Shown: positions 35,695 to 45,623 of the stretch, in pieces
Layout: every line of letters starts with the position of its first letter
Position numbering within the stretch: position 1 is the first letter of the stretch
Translations under genes and position numbers: made by a program
Assembly: GCF_003952025.1 (NCBI RefSeq)
Contig: NZ_QXGI01000004.1
Location: forward strand, 124,001-188,000
DNA length: 64,000 nt
Source: Bifidobacterium castoris
GTDB lineage: Bacteria; Actinomycetota; Actinomycetes; Actinomycetales; Bifidobacteriaceae
Reading direction: 5' to 3'
Notes under the pieces: model-generated
Database searches by the model: none
The model's input: only the letters and a program-made list of their open reading frames with translations
What the model was told of the DNA's origin: nothing

Positions 35695-36372
35695 ATTAGC
35701 GACGAACCACGCATTAACGACGAGATTCGCGTCTCACAGGTGCGCCTTATCGGACCGAACGGCGAGCAGGTGGGGGTCATCGCGACTTCCGTCGCACTGA
35801 ACCTGGCCAAGGAAGCGAACCTCGATCTCGTCGAGGTGGCACCCAACGCGAAGCCTCCGGTTGCCAAGCTGATCGACTACGGCAAGTTCAAGTACAACGA
35901 GAAGATCAAGCAGCGCGAAGCGCGCCGCAACCAGAGCACCGCGGAAATCAAGGAGATCCGTTTCCGCCTCAAGATCGACGAACACGACTTCGAGGTCAAG
36001 AAGGGCCATGTCGAGCGCTTCCTCAACGGCGGCGACAAAGTCAAGGTCACGATCATGCTGCGCGGCCGCGAACAGTCGCGTCCGATCGGCGGCGTCGAGC
36101 TGCTGCAGCGCCTCGCCGACGAAGTCGCGGAATCGGGCACGATCGAATCCGCGCCGAAGCAGGAGGGCCGCAACATCATCATGACCCTCGCCCCGAAGGG
36201 CAAGAAGGTGCACACGCAGTCCGAGCAGCGCCGTCGCGGAGCGGAATCCCGCGCCGAACGTCAGGCGCGCCAGGCCGCGCGCCTCGCCGCCAAGCAGGAG
36301 GCCAAGGCCCAGGAGGCGAAGGAAGCACAAGCCGTCGTCGCCGAAGCAACCGAGACTTCAGCAACGAAGTAA
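35695..36372 (+). CDS. infC: Translation initiation factor IF-3
   Basis: 225-residue IF-3. It binds the 30S subunit, prevents premature 50S joining and checks start codons. The N-domain begins [21 protein letters not shown] and continues [22 protein letters not shown]; the C-domain contains [19 protein letters not shown] and [19 protein letters not shown] ~45-residue Ala/Lys/Gln-rich tail extends beyond the usual ~180 residues. No ATG/GTG fits the N-domain. GGAG at 35686-35689 is 5 nt from ATT at 35695, matching the AUU start known for infC in other bacteria, where IF-3 autoregulates its synthesis. First gene of infC-rpmI-rplT. Confidence 0.94.
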   Translation: MSDEPRINDEIRVSQVRLIGPNGEQVGVIATSVALNLAKEANLDLVEVAPNAKPPVAKLIDYGKFKYNEKIKQREARRNQSTAEIKEIRFRLKIDEHDFEVKKGHVERFLNGGDKVKVTIMLRGREQSRPIGGVELLQRLADEVAESGTIESAPKQEGRNIIMTLAPKGKKVHTQSEQRRRGAESRAERQARQAARLAAKQEAKAQEAKEAQAVVAEATETSATK

Positions 36373-36389
36373 CAACAAGGAGGGCAGCA

Positions 36390-36581
36390 ATGCCGAAGAT
36401 GAAGACAAAGACCGCGGCCGCCAAGCGCGTTCGTGTGACCGGTTCCGGTAAGCTCATGCACGCTGGCTGCGGCATGCGCCACAACCTCGAGCACAAGTCC
36501 GCTCACAAGCGCCGCGACCTGAAGCGCGACTCCGTTCTGCCGACGTCGCAGGCCAAGAAGATGAAGGGCCTGCTGGGCTGA
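36390..36581 (+). CDS. rpmI: 50S ribosomal protein L35 (bL35)
   Basis: 63-residue ribosomal protein starting [20 protein letters not shown], with [14 protein letters not shown] in the middle and the end KKMKGLLG. An RBS (AAGGAGGG) lies in the 17-nt gap after infC. Second gene of the operon. Confidence 0.97.
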   Translation: MPKMKTKTAAAKRVRVTGSGKLMHAGCGMRHNLEHKSAHKRRDLKRDSVLPTSQAKKMKGLLG

Positions 36582-36628
36582 GACCGGCAAGTCGAGATCG
36601 TTTCAAGAAAGAAAGCTGAGGAACAACA

Positions 36629-37012
36629 ATGGCACGTGTCAAGCGCGCAGTGAACGCCCACAAGAAGCGTCGTACGGTACTCGATAGGGCCTCGGGCTAC
36701 CGCGGCCAGCGTTCCCGCCTGTACCGCAAGGCGAAGGAACAGCTGCTGCACTCCTTCAACTACAACTACCGTGACCGCAAGGCGCGCAAGGGCGACTTCC
36801 GCAAGCTGTGGATCCAGCGCATCAACATCGCCGTCCGCAACGAAGGCATCACCTACAACCGCTTCATCCAGGGCCTGCGCCTCGCCGGCATCGAGCTCGA
36901 CCGCCGTGCGCTTGCCGACCTCGCGGTGAACGATCCGGATACGTTCAAGACGATCGTCGAGCAGGCGAAGGCCGCACTGCCCGAGGACGTCAACGCTCCG
37001 GTCGCCGCCTGA
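36629..37012 (+). CDS. rplT: 50S ribosomal protein L20 (bL20)
   Basis: 127-residue 23S rRNA-binding assembly protein: [55 protein letters not shown] and [20 protein letters not shown]20 represses its operon in several bacteria; the long leader upstream of infC fits such control. Followed by a 13-bp hairpin. Confidence 0.97.
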   Translation: MARVKRAVNAHKKRRTVLDRASGYRGQRSRLYRKAKEQLLHSFNYNYRDRKARKGDFRKLWIQRINIAVRNEGITYNRFIQGLRLAGIELDRRALADLAVNDPDTFKTIVEQAKAALPEDVNAPVAA

Positions 37013-37076
37013 ACCGAAGACGCCAAGCGGGCGCGCCGGGACATCGGACGATGAGCCGGCGCGTCGCATACGTCGC

Positions 37077-37112
37077 AAGAGCCGAACCCAGCCTCGCGCG
37101 GGTTCGGCTCTT
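37077..37112 (+). terminator. Rho-independent-type hairpin after rplT
   Basis: 13-bp perfect stem: 37077-37089 pairs with 37100-37112 over a GC-rich 10-nt loop. A short TT follows. Ends the infC operon. Confidence 0.8.
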
Positions 37113-37367
37113 CGTATAGCCGACGTCTGCCGTCGCGCCGGCCGATCGTCTGCGGATTCCTGCGGCATCCTGTGGGTGAGGTCAGCTATGGATGCCGTGT
37201 CGGCTGCCGCAGACGGCATTCTGCGCGTGGGCTCACCCAAGGAACGTCTCCGAATGCCGGCGGAGGCGGCATGGCCGTACCATGGCGGTGGCTATCGGCG
37301 TATATATGCATGCGCGTCGCCGGCACGGGGCCGGCGTGCACGGACGGGATCGGCGAAGGAGGGTCGG
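37113..37367. other. Non-coding gap upstream of xerD
   Basis: No gene supported. An AT-rich patch TATATAT at 37301-37307 stands out in GC-rich sequence and may be the -10 region for xerD. AAGGAGGG follows just before the xerD start. The upstream in-frame extension of xerD (from 37176) lacks homology features. Confidence 0.5.
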
Positions 37368-38291
37368 ATGACGGACGGGCTGCGGATGGCGGAAGCGAAG
37401 TTCCTCGCGAGCATCGACGTCGAACGCGGGCTGGCGAAGGCCACCGTCGAGGCCTACGAGCGTGACCTCGACCGTTATCTGCAGTGGCTCGACGCGCGTG
37501 GCATCGACGATGCGCGCGCGATCACGCCGCTGCACGTCGAGGCCTTCATACAGTCGCTCGCCATCGACGGACAGAGCGCGACGAGCCGCGCGAGGCACCT
37601 CGCGAGCGTGCACATGTTCCACCGGTTCATGCTCGGCGAGCACCTCGTCGACGACGACGTCTCGCGGCAGGTGAAGGCGCCGAAGGCCGCCTCGACGCTG
37701 CCGGACGTGCTCGACGTGGACGAGGTCGCTGCGCTGCTCAGGGCGGCGCAGCCCGAGAGCATGGACGACGCCGCCGGGTTGCGCGACGCCGCGCTGCTCG
37801 AGTTCATGTACGCGACCGGCTGCCGCGTGAGCGAGGCCGTCGGCACGAACCTCGACGACTTCGACTTCGACGAACAGGTCGTGCGCCTGACCGGCAAGGG
37901 CGACAAGCAGCGGCTCGTGCCCTTCGGTGATTACGCGCGCGAAGCGCTGGACGCCTACCTCAGATGCGGCCGCACGCCGCTGCAGGAGAAGGCGAAGGGG
38001 ACGCCGGAGCTGCGCGCGACCTTCCTGAACCTGCGCGGCCGTCGCCTGTCGCGCCAGTCGGTGTGGGAGATCATGCGCCGCACAGGCGAGCGCGCTCGCA
38101 TCACGCGTCCGCTGCACCCGCACACATTGCGGCATTCGTTCGCGACGCACCTCATCCAGGGCGGCGCGGACGTGCGCACCGTGCAGGAGCTGCTCGGGCA
38201 CGCGTCGGTCAAGACGACGCAGATCTACACGCACATCAGCCCCGAAGCTCTCATCGAGACGTACATCACCGCTCATCCACGCGCCAAATAG
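37368..38291 (+). CDS. xerD: Tyrosine recombinase XerD
   Basis: 307-residue site-specific recombinase resolving chromosome dimers with XerC (encoded at 55192). The N-terminal SAM-like domain spans ~1-100 (AEAKFLASIDVERGLAKATV). The catalytic tetrad and Tyr are Arg in YATGCRVSEAVG, Lys in LTGKGDKQRLVPFG, HxxR in HPHTLRHSFATHL, His in LLGHASVKTTQIYTH with the nucleophilic Tyr. Start ATG 37368 was chosen for its strong RBS and family length. The neighbourhood with infC-rplT and parA matches other bifidobacteria as I recall it. Confidence 0.94.
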   Translation: MTDGLRMAEAKFLASIDVERGLAKATVEAYERDLDRYLQWLDARGIDDARAITPLHVEAFIQSLAIDGQSATSRARHLASVHMFHRFMLGEHLVDDDVSRQVKAPKAASTLPDVLDVDEVAALLRAAQPESMDDAAGLRDAALLEFMYATGCRVSEAVGTNLDDFDFDEQVVRLTGKGDKQRLVPFGDYAREALDAYLRCGRTPLQEKAKGTPELRATFLNLRGRRLSRQSVWEIMRRTGERARITRPLHPHTLRHSFATHLIQGGADVRTVQELLGHASVKTTQIYTHISPEALIETYITAHPRAK

Positions 38292-38398
38292 CCGGTCGTG
38301 GTGCGCATGAAGCGGTACACTGGGCATTTATGAAGACAGGACGTCGCCGATGCGCCGGCGTCGTCGGCAAATGCATGACCTGATATAAAGTGAGCGGT

Positions 38399-39238
38399 AT
38401 GCCTACGGATTTGCTTGGACGAGAATACGAGACCTTCCCGGTACCCGAGCCGTTGCAGCAGCACGGTCCGGCGCGGGTCATCGCCATGTGCAACCAGAAG
38501 GGCGGCGTAGGCAAGACGACGAGCTCGATCAACATCGCCGGCGCGCTCGCGCAATACGGCAGGCGCGTGCTCATCGTCGACTTCGACCCGCAGGGCGCCG
38601 CGACGGTGGGCCTGGGCATCAACGCGAACGTGCTCGACAACACGATCTACACGGCGTTGTTCAATCCGAGGATCGACGTGCACGACATCATCCAGCCGAC
38701 GAAGTTCGCCGGACTCGACATCATCCCGGCGAACATCGACCTGTCGGCCGCCGAGGTGCAGCTCGTGACCGAGGTCGGCCGTGAGCAGATCCTCGCGAGC
38801 GTGCTGCGGCCGGTCATCAAGGAGTACGACGCGATCATCATCGACTGCCAGCCCTCGCTCGGCCTGCTCACCGTCAACGCGCTGACCGCGGCGGACGGCG
38901 TCATCATCCCGGTGGCCGCCGAGTTCTTCGCGCTGCGCGGCGTCGCGCTGCTGATGCAGTCGATCGAGAAGGTGCAGGCGCGCATCAACCCAGGACTCGA
39001 GGTCTTCGGTGTGCTCGTGACGATGTACACGCACACGCTGCACTGCGACGAGGTCGTGCAGCGCATCTACGAGGCCTTCGGGGACAAGGTGTTCCACTCG
39101 GTCATCTCGAGGTCGATCAAGCTGCCCGACGCGAACGTCGCCGCGGCGCCGATCACCTACTACGCGCACAACCACAAGACGGCGCGCGAATACCGCGAGG
39201 TCGCGCGCGAGCTCATCGCGAAGGGGATCATCGCGTAG
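38399..39238 (+). CDS. parA: ParA-family ATPase
   Basis: 279-residue deviant-Walker ATPase. Walker A' CNQKGGVGKTTSSINIAGAL (~residue 31), Walker A'' VDFDPQGAATVGLGI, and the switch motif IIIDCQPSLGLLTVNAL are intact. C-terminal NHKTAREYREVARELI is typical of chromosome-type ParA/Soj-like proteins next to xerD. Start uncertain: ATG 38399 or GTG 38390; a TATAAA box lies at 38384-38389 and TACACT at 38315-38320. No parB follows; a long hairpin comes directly after the stop. It probably acts in nucleoid or septum positioning, or with the ScpAB genes found next to such parA genes elsewhere but not seen here. Confidence 0.88.
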   Translation: MPTDLLGREYETFPVPEPLQQHGPARVIAMCNQKGGVGKTTSSINIAGALAQYGRRVLIVDFDPQGAATVGLGINANVLDNTIYTALFNPRIDVHDIIQPTKFAGLDIIPANIDLSAAEVQLVTEVGREQILASVLRPVIKEYDAIIIDCQPSLGLLTVNALTAADGVIIPVAAEFFALRGVALLMQSIEKVQARINPGLEVFGVLVTMYTHTLHCDEVVQRIYEAFGDKVFHSVISRSIKLPDANVAAAPITYYAHNHKTAREYREVARELIAKGIIA

Positions 39239-39242
39239 CGGC

Positions 39243-39314
39243 GGCGCAAGGACGACGAAGGCTCCGCGCCCACGGCAACGATCGTGGGCGCGGAGTCTTC
39301 GTCGTCCTTGCGCC
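39243..39314. terminator. Very long hairpin after parA
   Basis: Arms of 31 nt (39243-39273 and 39284-39314) pair with a single G-U/mismatch and a 10-nt loop. It begins 4 nt after the parA stop. Unusually long for a simple terminator. Confidence 0.8.
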
Positions 39315-39368
39315 GTGCGCCGCACAGGGCTCCCGCACGGCGTCCGCGGCATCGACCACTATATGGGC

Positions 39369-39399
39369 ATCACTTATAGTCATATTGACTATAAGTGAT
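39369..39399. promoter_or_regulatory. 31-bp palindromic operator, probable NrtR box
   Basis: Perfect 14-bp arms around TAT: ATCACTTATAGTCA - TAT - TGACTATAAGTGAT. It is AT-rich in a GC-rich region and lies 74 bp upstream of the NrtR-like gene. The size and TATAGTCA half-sites fit dimeric NrtR operators; assignment is by position. Confidence 0.8.
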
Positions 39400-39472
39400 A
39401 CGCTGACGGTGGGCGCGCGGCGCACGGGACTTCGACCGCGCACGCGCGCATGGACATGGAGGAGCGTGGACG

Positions 39473-40282
39473 ATGGGCATCGGCAACGTCAGCGAACGTC
39501 GCGACGAGGCGCCCCAGGTGGGCGTCACGTCGGTCATCCTCGCGCTCGGGCCGGCCGACGACGGCGATCGCCGGCGTCTGTGGTTGCCGCTCGTGCGCCG
39601 CGTCCGCGAGCCGTTCCTCGGCGCGTGGGCGCTGCCCGGCGGTCCGCTCAGGGCGTGCCGTTCGCTCGAACGGTCCGCATACGAGACGCTCGCGTCGACG
39701 ACCGACCTGCATCCGGGCTACCTTGAGCAGCTGTACACCTTCGGCGACCCCGAGCGTTCACGCGGGGGAGTGCCGATGGTCTCGATCTGCTACTGGGCGC
39801 TCGTCGGGCAGGTGGACGTCGCCTCGCTCGAGCCGAGGCACAACGTGGCCTGGTTCGCCGACGACGCGCTTCCCGATCTCGCCTTCGACCACCGCCGCAT
39901 CGTCGACTATGCGATCTGGCGGCTGCGCCATCGCCTCGACATGCCCAAGGTCGTGCGCGAACTCGTCGGCGCGACCTTCACGCTGCGCGAACTGCACGCC
40001 GTGAGCGAGGCGGTCGAGGGCCGGCCGATCGACCTGGCCAACTTCCGACGCCGCACGCTCGCCTCGGGGATGCTCGAGGAGACCGGCGAGCGCCGCCGCG
40101 TCGGCCGCCAGCGTCCGGCCGCGCTCTACCGCTTCCGTGCCGACGCCGATGCGCCGGCGGACGACGGATCGCTGCCGCAGGGCTTCGACGCCGGCGAGTT
40201 GTCGAGGATCGCCGCCGCGGCGCCTGCCTCGCATGGGCATGCCGGCGCGCTTTCCGCGCTGACGACCGACATGCGGCCGTGA
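39473..40282 (+). CDS. nrtR: NrtR-type NAD-metabolism regulator (degenerate Nudix plus winged helix)
   Basis: 269-residue protein with an N-terminal Nudix-like domain (residues ~15-145: VGVTSVILALGPADDGDRRR, FLGAWALPGGPLRACRSLER) and a C-terminal winged-helix domain (~150-220: VVRELVGATFTLRELHAVSE, IDLANFRRRTLASGMLEETG). The Nudix box is degenerate; the catalytic REXXEEXG is replaced by SAYETLASTTDL. This is the rule for NrtR, which senses ADP-ribose or related NAD metabolites. RBS GGAGGAG precedes ATG 39473. The 31-bp palindrome upstream and the downstream niacin transporter gene support this role. Confidence 0.85.
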   Translation: MGIGNVSERRDEAPQVGVTSVILALGPADDGDRRRLWLPLVRRVREPFLGAWALPGGPLRACRSLERSAYETLASTTDLHPGYLEQLYTFGDPERSRGGVPMVSICYWALVGQVDVASLEPRHNVAWFADDALPDLAFDHRRIVDYAIWRLRHRLDMPKVVRELVGATFTLRELHAVSEAVEGRPIDLANFRRRTLASGMLEETGERRRVGRQRPAALYRFRADADAPADDGSLPQGFDAGELSRIAAAAPASHGHAGALSALTTDMRP

Positions 40283-40379
40283 ACGTCCGCGACCGGCGTC
40301 GCGCGGCATACGGGCCGTCATCGACCGCTTCCGTCCATACGACATTACACCAATCACCCGCAGCACATGGGAGGTACCA

Positions 40380-41792
40380 ATGACCGCTGCAGAACGACCA
40401 ATCACTGTGCCCTCGCGAGGCGCGAGCGCGCAGCCGCGGCCGCCGCGCAGGCGAGCCGGCGCCGATGGCGCGCCGCTCACACGCAACGAACGCCTCGACC
40501 GTCTTCCGTTCAACCGCGCGCACCGCAAGCTGCTCGTCGCCTCGGGCATCGGCTGGGCCTTCGACGCGATGGACGTCGGCCTCGTCTCCTTCGTCGTCGC
40601 CGCGATCGCCGCCGACCCCCACTTCAACCTCGACTCCGTGCAGAAGTCGTGGGTGCTGTCGATCGGCTTCATCGGCATGGCGCTCGGCGCGGCGCTCGGC
40701 GGCTGGTTCGCCGACCGTTGGGGGCGCAAGACCGTGTTCACGGCGACGATGATCGTCTTCGGCGTCGCCAACGGCGCGATGGCGTTCTCGTGGACGCTCG
40801 CGATGCTGCTCGCCGCGCGCTTCGTCATCGGCCTGGGGCTCGGCGCCGAACTGCCGGTCGCCTCGACGCTCGTCTCCGAATTCTCGCCGGCGGCGCAGCG
40901 CGGCCGCATCACGGTGCTTCTCGAATCGTTCTGGGCCGTCGGCTGGATCGTCGCGGCGGCCATCGGCTACTTCGTCATCCCGAACACCGGCGACTGGGGC
41001 TGGCGCTGGGCGCTGCTCATCGGCGCGCTGCCGCTGCTCTACGCGATCGTCGCGCGTCGCCAGTTGCCCGAATCGGTCCGCTTCCTCGAGGCGCAGGGCC
41101 GCGACGGGGAGGCCGAGCGTTCGGTGCGTTACTTCGAGGCGGCGAGCGGCGTCGAGCCGGTCGAGAGCCGCAAGGCCGTCAAGCTGCCGAAGATCCGCAC
41201 CCGCGAACTGTTCGGCAGCCGCTACCTCGGCGTGACGGTGGCGATCTGGGCCACGTGGTTCTTCGTCAACTTCTCGTACTACGGCGCCTTCACGTGGATG
41301 CCGAGCCTGCTCGCCGACCAGTTCGGCTCGCTGACGAAGTCCTTCGGATACACGCTGGCGATCTCGCTCGCGCAGCTGCCCGGCTACTTCCTCGCCGCAT
41401 GGCTCGTCGAACGCTGGGGCCGACGCCGCACGCTGAGCGTGTTCCTCGCCGTCTCCGCGCTCGCCGCGTTCCTGTTCTCGCGCTCGGCGAACGCGACGCA
41501 GGTGCTCGTCTTCGGCATGCTGCTGTCGGCGTCGAACCTCGGCGCATGGGGCGTGCTCTACGCGGTCACGCCGGAGATCTACCCGACGCGTCTGCGCGGC
41601 GCGGCCTCGGGCGCCGCCGCCGCATGCGGCCGCGTGGCCGCGATCATCGCGCCGCTGCTCGTGCCGTGGTTCCTGTCGATGGCCGGCGGCGACAAATCGG
41701 TCGCCTTCGTCGTCTTCGCCGTCGCGTTCGTCCTCGCATGCGTCGCCGCGCTCTTCCTTCCCGAGAAGACCGGCGAGACGCTCGACGACTGA
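40380..41792 (+). CDS. niaP: Niacin (nicotinate/nicotinamide) MFS transporter NiaP
   Basis: 470-residue major facilitator with 12 predicted TM segments after a ~50-residue basic N-terminus. NiaP-like signatures: GIGWAFDAMDVGLVSFVVAA in TM1, the loop motif GGWFADRWGRKTVF, and RFVIGLGLGAELPVASTLVS followed by RGRITVLLESFWAVGW. Later segments are NFSYYGAFTWMPSLL, AQLPGYFLAAWLVE and NLGAWGVLYAVTPEIYPTRL. This pattern closely recalls Bacillus NiaP. Start ATG 40380 has GGGAGGT. It lies 97 bp after nrtR, likely within its regulon, and serves salvage of B3 vitamins for NAD synthesis. Confidence 0.87.
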   Translation: MTAAERPITVPSRGASAQPRPPRRRAGADGAPLTRNERLDRLPFNRAHRKLLVASGIGWAFDAMDVGLVSFVVAAIAADPHFNLDSVQKSWVLSIGFIGMALGAALGGWFADRWGRKTVFTATMIVFGVANGAMAFSWTLAMLLAARFVIGLGLGAELPVASTLVSEFSPAAQRGRITVLLESFWAVGWIVAAAIGYFVIPNTGDWGWRWALLIGALPLLYAIVARRQLPESVRFLEAQGRDGEAERSVRYFEAASGVEPVESRKAVKLPKIRTRELFGSRYLGVTVAIWATWFFVNFSYYGAFTWMPSLLADQFGSLTKSFGYTLAISLAQLPGYFLAAWLVERWGRRRTLSVFLAVSALAAFLFSRSANATQVLVFGMLLSASNLGAWGVLYAVTPEIYPTRLRGAASGAAAACGRVAAIIAPLLVPWFLSMAGGDKSVAFVVFAVAFVLACVAALFLPEKTGETLDD

Positions 41793-42030
41793 CCTCGCGC
41801 GCCGTGCGGCCGCCTATGTCCGGATCGCCCGCCAGCTGCGGCGGATCCGGACGGGGCGGCCGTTTTCGCGTCCGTCCTTGCCGCCGGGCGCCGCGAAGTC
41901 GGACGCCGGGTCTGCATATGCCGTGTCAGCATCGTCGCGTACCATGTTGATGGTTTGCGCACGAATGGCGAGCCCGTCGGGGGTTCGGCACGGTTACGCA
42001 GGAAATCAATGGCTTTAGGAGAAAACATTC

Positions 42031-43965
<1,935 letters not shown>

Positions 43966-43989
43966 GCCGTCGCCGACGGCATGCGACCT

Positions 43990-44024
43990 GACGGGGACCC
44001 GCGCATGATGTGCGGGTCCCCGTC
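43990..44024 (+). terminator. Terminator after typA
   Basis: 13-bp perfect stem (43990-44002 with 44012-44024), 9-nt loop. Confidence 0.75.
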
Positions 44025-44066
44025 GTCGTGGCGCCGAATCCGTCACGGGTCTTCGTGCGCTGCGCC

Positions 44067-44082
44067 TACACTGGGTGCTATG
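44067..44082 (+). promoter_or_regulatory. Leaderless promoter of the membrane protein-pheA-tyrA operon
   Basis: TACACT (44067-44072), 7 nt, then ATG at 44080. No RBS between them. Confidence 0.55.
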
Positions 44083-44580
44083 AGCACCACCGACCCCAAT
44101 CCGAAGCGCCCGCGCGACGCCGCGCGACGCCGCGACGACCTGCCGTGGAGTCACCGGCAGAACGCCTTCGTCCGCAGCCTCGTCACGATCGCCAGCGCCA
44201 TCGCGGCGGGCGTGCTCGGCACGCTCGCGCACCGCATGGGCGCGTCGGCGAACGTGCCCTACGGCCTTGTGCTCGCGTTCGTCCTCATCGGCGCTTCCGC
44301 ATGGTGCGCCCGCGCGCGCGGCGGCGTCCTCGGTTTGGCGCTGCATCTGAGCGTCTCCTATCTGGCCGTCTGGTGCATGGCGATGCCGGGTCCCGGCGGC
44401 GACCTGATGCTGCCGGTCGGCTTCCATTCGGCGGCGATCCCGTGGTGGTCGCAGCATGCGGGCTACATCTGGCTGTACGGCTCGCTCATCGTCCAGGTCG
44501 TGCTGCTTGTGTGCCCGTCGCGATGGTTCCGCGTCACCACGGGCATGGCGTCCGGCGCCGCCGCCAGGAAGGCCGTGTGA
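44080..44580 (+). CDS. Hypothetical membrane protein upstream of pheA
   Basis: 166 residues. A basic N-terminal segment (residues 1-30) is followed by about four hydrophobic segments: FVRSLVTIASAIAAGVLGTL, VPYGLVLAFVLIGASAW, GLALHLSVSYLAVWCMAM, and YIWLYGSLIVQVVLLVC. Family not recognised; similar small 4-TM proteins occur in actinobacteria. Overlaps pheA by 4 bp (GTGA), so probably co-transcribed and translationally coupled with pheA-tyrA. Confidence 0.75.
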   Translation: MSTTDPNPKRPRDAARRRDDLPWSHRQNAFVRSLVTIASAIAAGVLGTLAHRMGASANVPYGLVLAFVLIGASAWCARARGGVLGLALHLSVSYLAVWCMAMPGPGGDLMLPVGFHSAAIPWWSQHAGYIWLYGSLIVQVVLLVCPSRWFRVTTGMASGAAARKAV

Positions 44581-45623
44581 CGGGCATGCGCCGGCTGTAT
44601 TATCTGGGCCCGGAGGGCACCTTCACACATCAGGCCGCGCTCGAGGCGTCGCGGCTGCTCGCCGGAACCGGCGCCGCCGGCGACATCATGCTGGAGCCGT
44701 GCGCCGACGCGGCGTCGATCGTGCGCGCCGTCGGCGAGGGCAGTGGCTGGGGCGTCGTCGCCTGGGAGAACAACGTCGAAGGCTACGTCGTGCCGAACCT
44801 CGATATGCTCATCGACGCGCGGGACGTCGCCGGCTTCGCGCGCGTCGGCGTCGACGTGACCTTCTGCGCCTTCGTCACGCAGGCGACCCATAGGCAGGCG
44901 ATGGCGTCTCGCAGGGACGGCGAATCCGAGCTCGACGCCGTCTGCCGCGTCTGCGCGAGCGCGGCCGCGCATCCGCACGGCCTGGCGCAATGCCGCCGCT
45001 TCACGCAGGCCCATCGGCTGCGCGAGGTGCCGGCGGCCTCGAACGCGGCCGCCTGCCGCGACCTCGCCGACGGCCGCATCGCCTTCGGCCCCGAGATCTG
45101 CGGGAGGCTGTACGGGCTGCGGCGCGTGGCGCGCCACGTCGAGGATTTCCAAGGCGCGCGCACCGAGTTCCTCGTCATCGCGCGGCGCGCCGACGCGCGC
45201 GCCGAACTCGAGTCCGCATGCGCGCGAGGCGTCGCCGAATTCGAATCGATCCTCACCTTCATCCCGTTGGCGACCGGTCCGGGCGTCCTCGCCGACGCGC
45301 TCGACGCGATCCGAGACGCCGGACTCAACATGACGAGCTTCATCTCGCGGCCGATCAAGGGCCATGACGGCACCTACAGCTTCATCGCGACGCTCGACGC
45401 GGCGCCGTGGGAGCCGCGCTTCCGCGCGCTGCTCGCCGAAATCATCGAGCATGGCGACTGGATCAAGACGCTCGCCGTCTATCCGCGCCGCGAGAGACCG
45501 CATCCTCCGGTGGACGAATGGATGCTTCCGCAAGGCGGGGTACGATGCACTATGGAGGCCAACGGGGCATCGTCCGCTTCCCGAAGCGACGGTGCGACGA
45601 TGCGAAAGGAGCTGCTGTGGTAG
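44577..45623 (+). CDS. pheA: Prephenate dehydratase with ACT domain
   Basis: 348-residue monofunctional prephenate dehydratase converting prephenate to phenylpyruvate for Phe synthesis. The PDT domain covers residues ~5-200 (YYLGPEGTFTHQAALEA; WGVVAWENNVEGYVVPN; PAASNAAACRDLADG; RIAFGPEICGRLYGL) and the ACT domain ~225-305 (LTFIPLATGPGVLADALDAI; MTSFISRPIKGHDGTYSFIA), which gives Phe feedback. The usual catalytic TRF triplet reads TEF here (QGARTEFLVIARR), a notable change. GTG 44577 (GTGA overlap with the previous stop, AGGAAGG upstream) is preferred over ATG 44586. Overlaps tyrA by 7 bp. Confidence 0.92.
   Translation: MTGMRRLYYLGPEGTFTHQAALEASRLLAGTGAAGDIMLEPCADAASIVRAVGEGSGWGVVAWENNVEGYVVPNLDMLIDARDVAGFARVGVDVTFCAFVTQATHRQAMASRRDGESELDAVCRVCASAAAHPHGLAQCRRFTQAHRLREVPAASNAAACRDLADGRIAFGPEICGRLYGLRRVARHVEDFQGARTEFLVIARRADARAELESACARGVAEFESILTFIPLATGPGVLADALDAIRDAGLNMTSFISRPIKGHDGTYSFIATLDAAPWEPRFRALLAEIIEHGDWIKTLAVYPRRERPHPPVDEWMLPQGGVRCTMEANGASSASRSDGATMRKELLW

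Noticed and set aside
38399-39238. parA as part of a plasmid-type partition cassette
   Set aside because: No parB or centromere-like iterons nearby; it sits in a core block after xerD and is closed by a hairpin.
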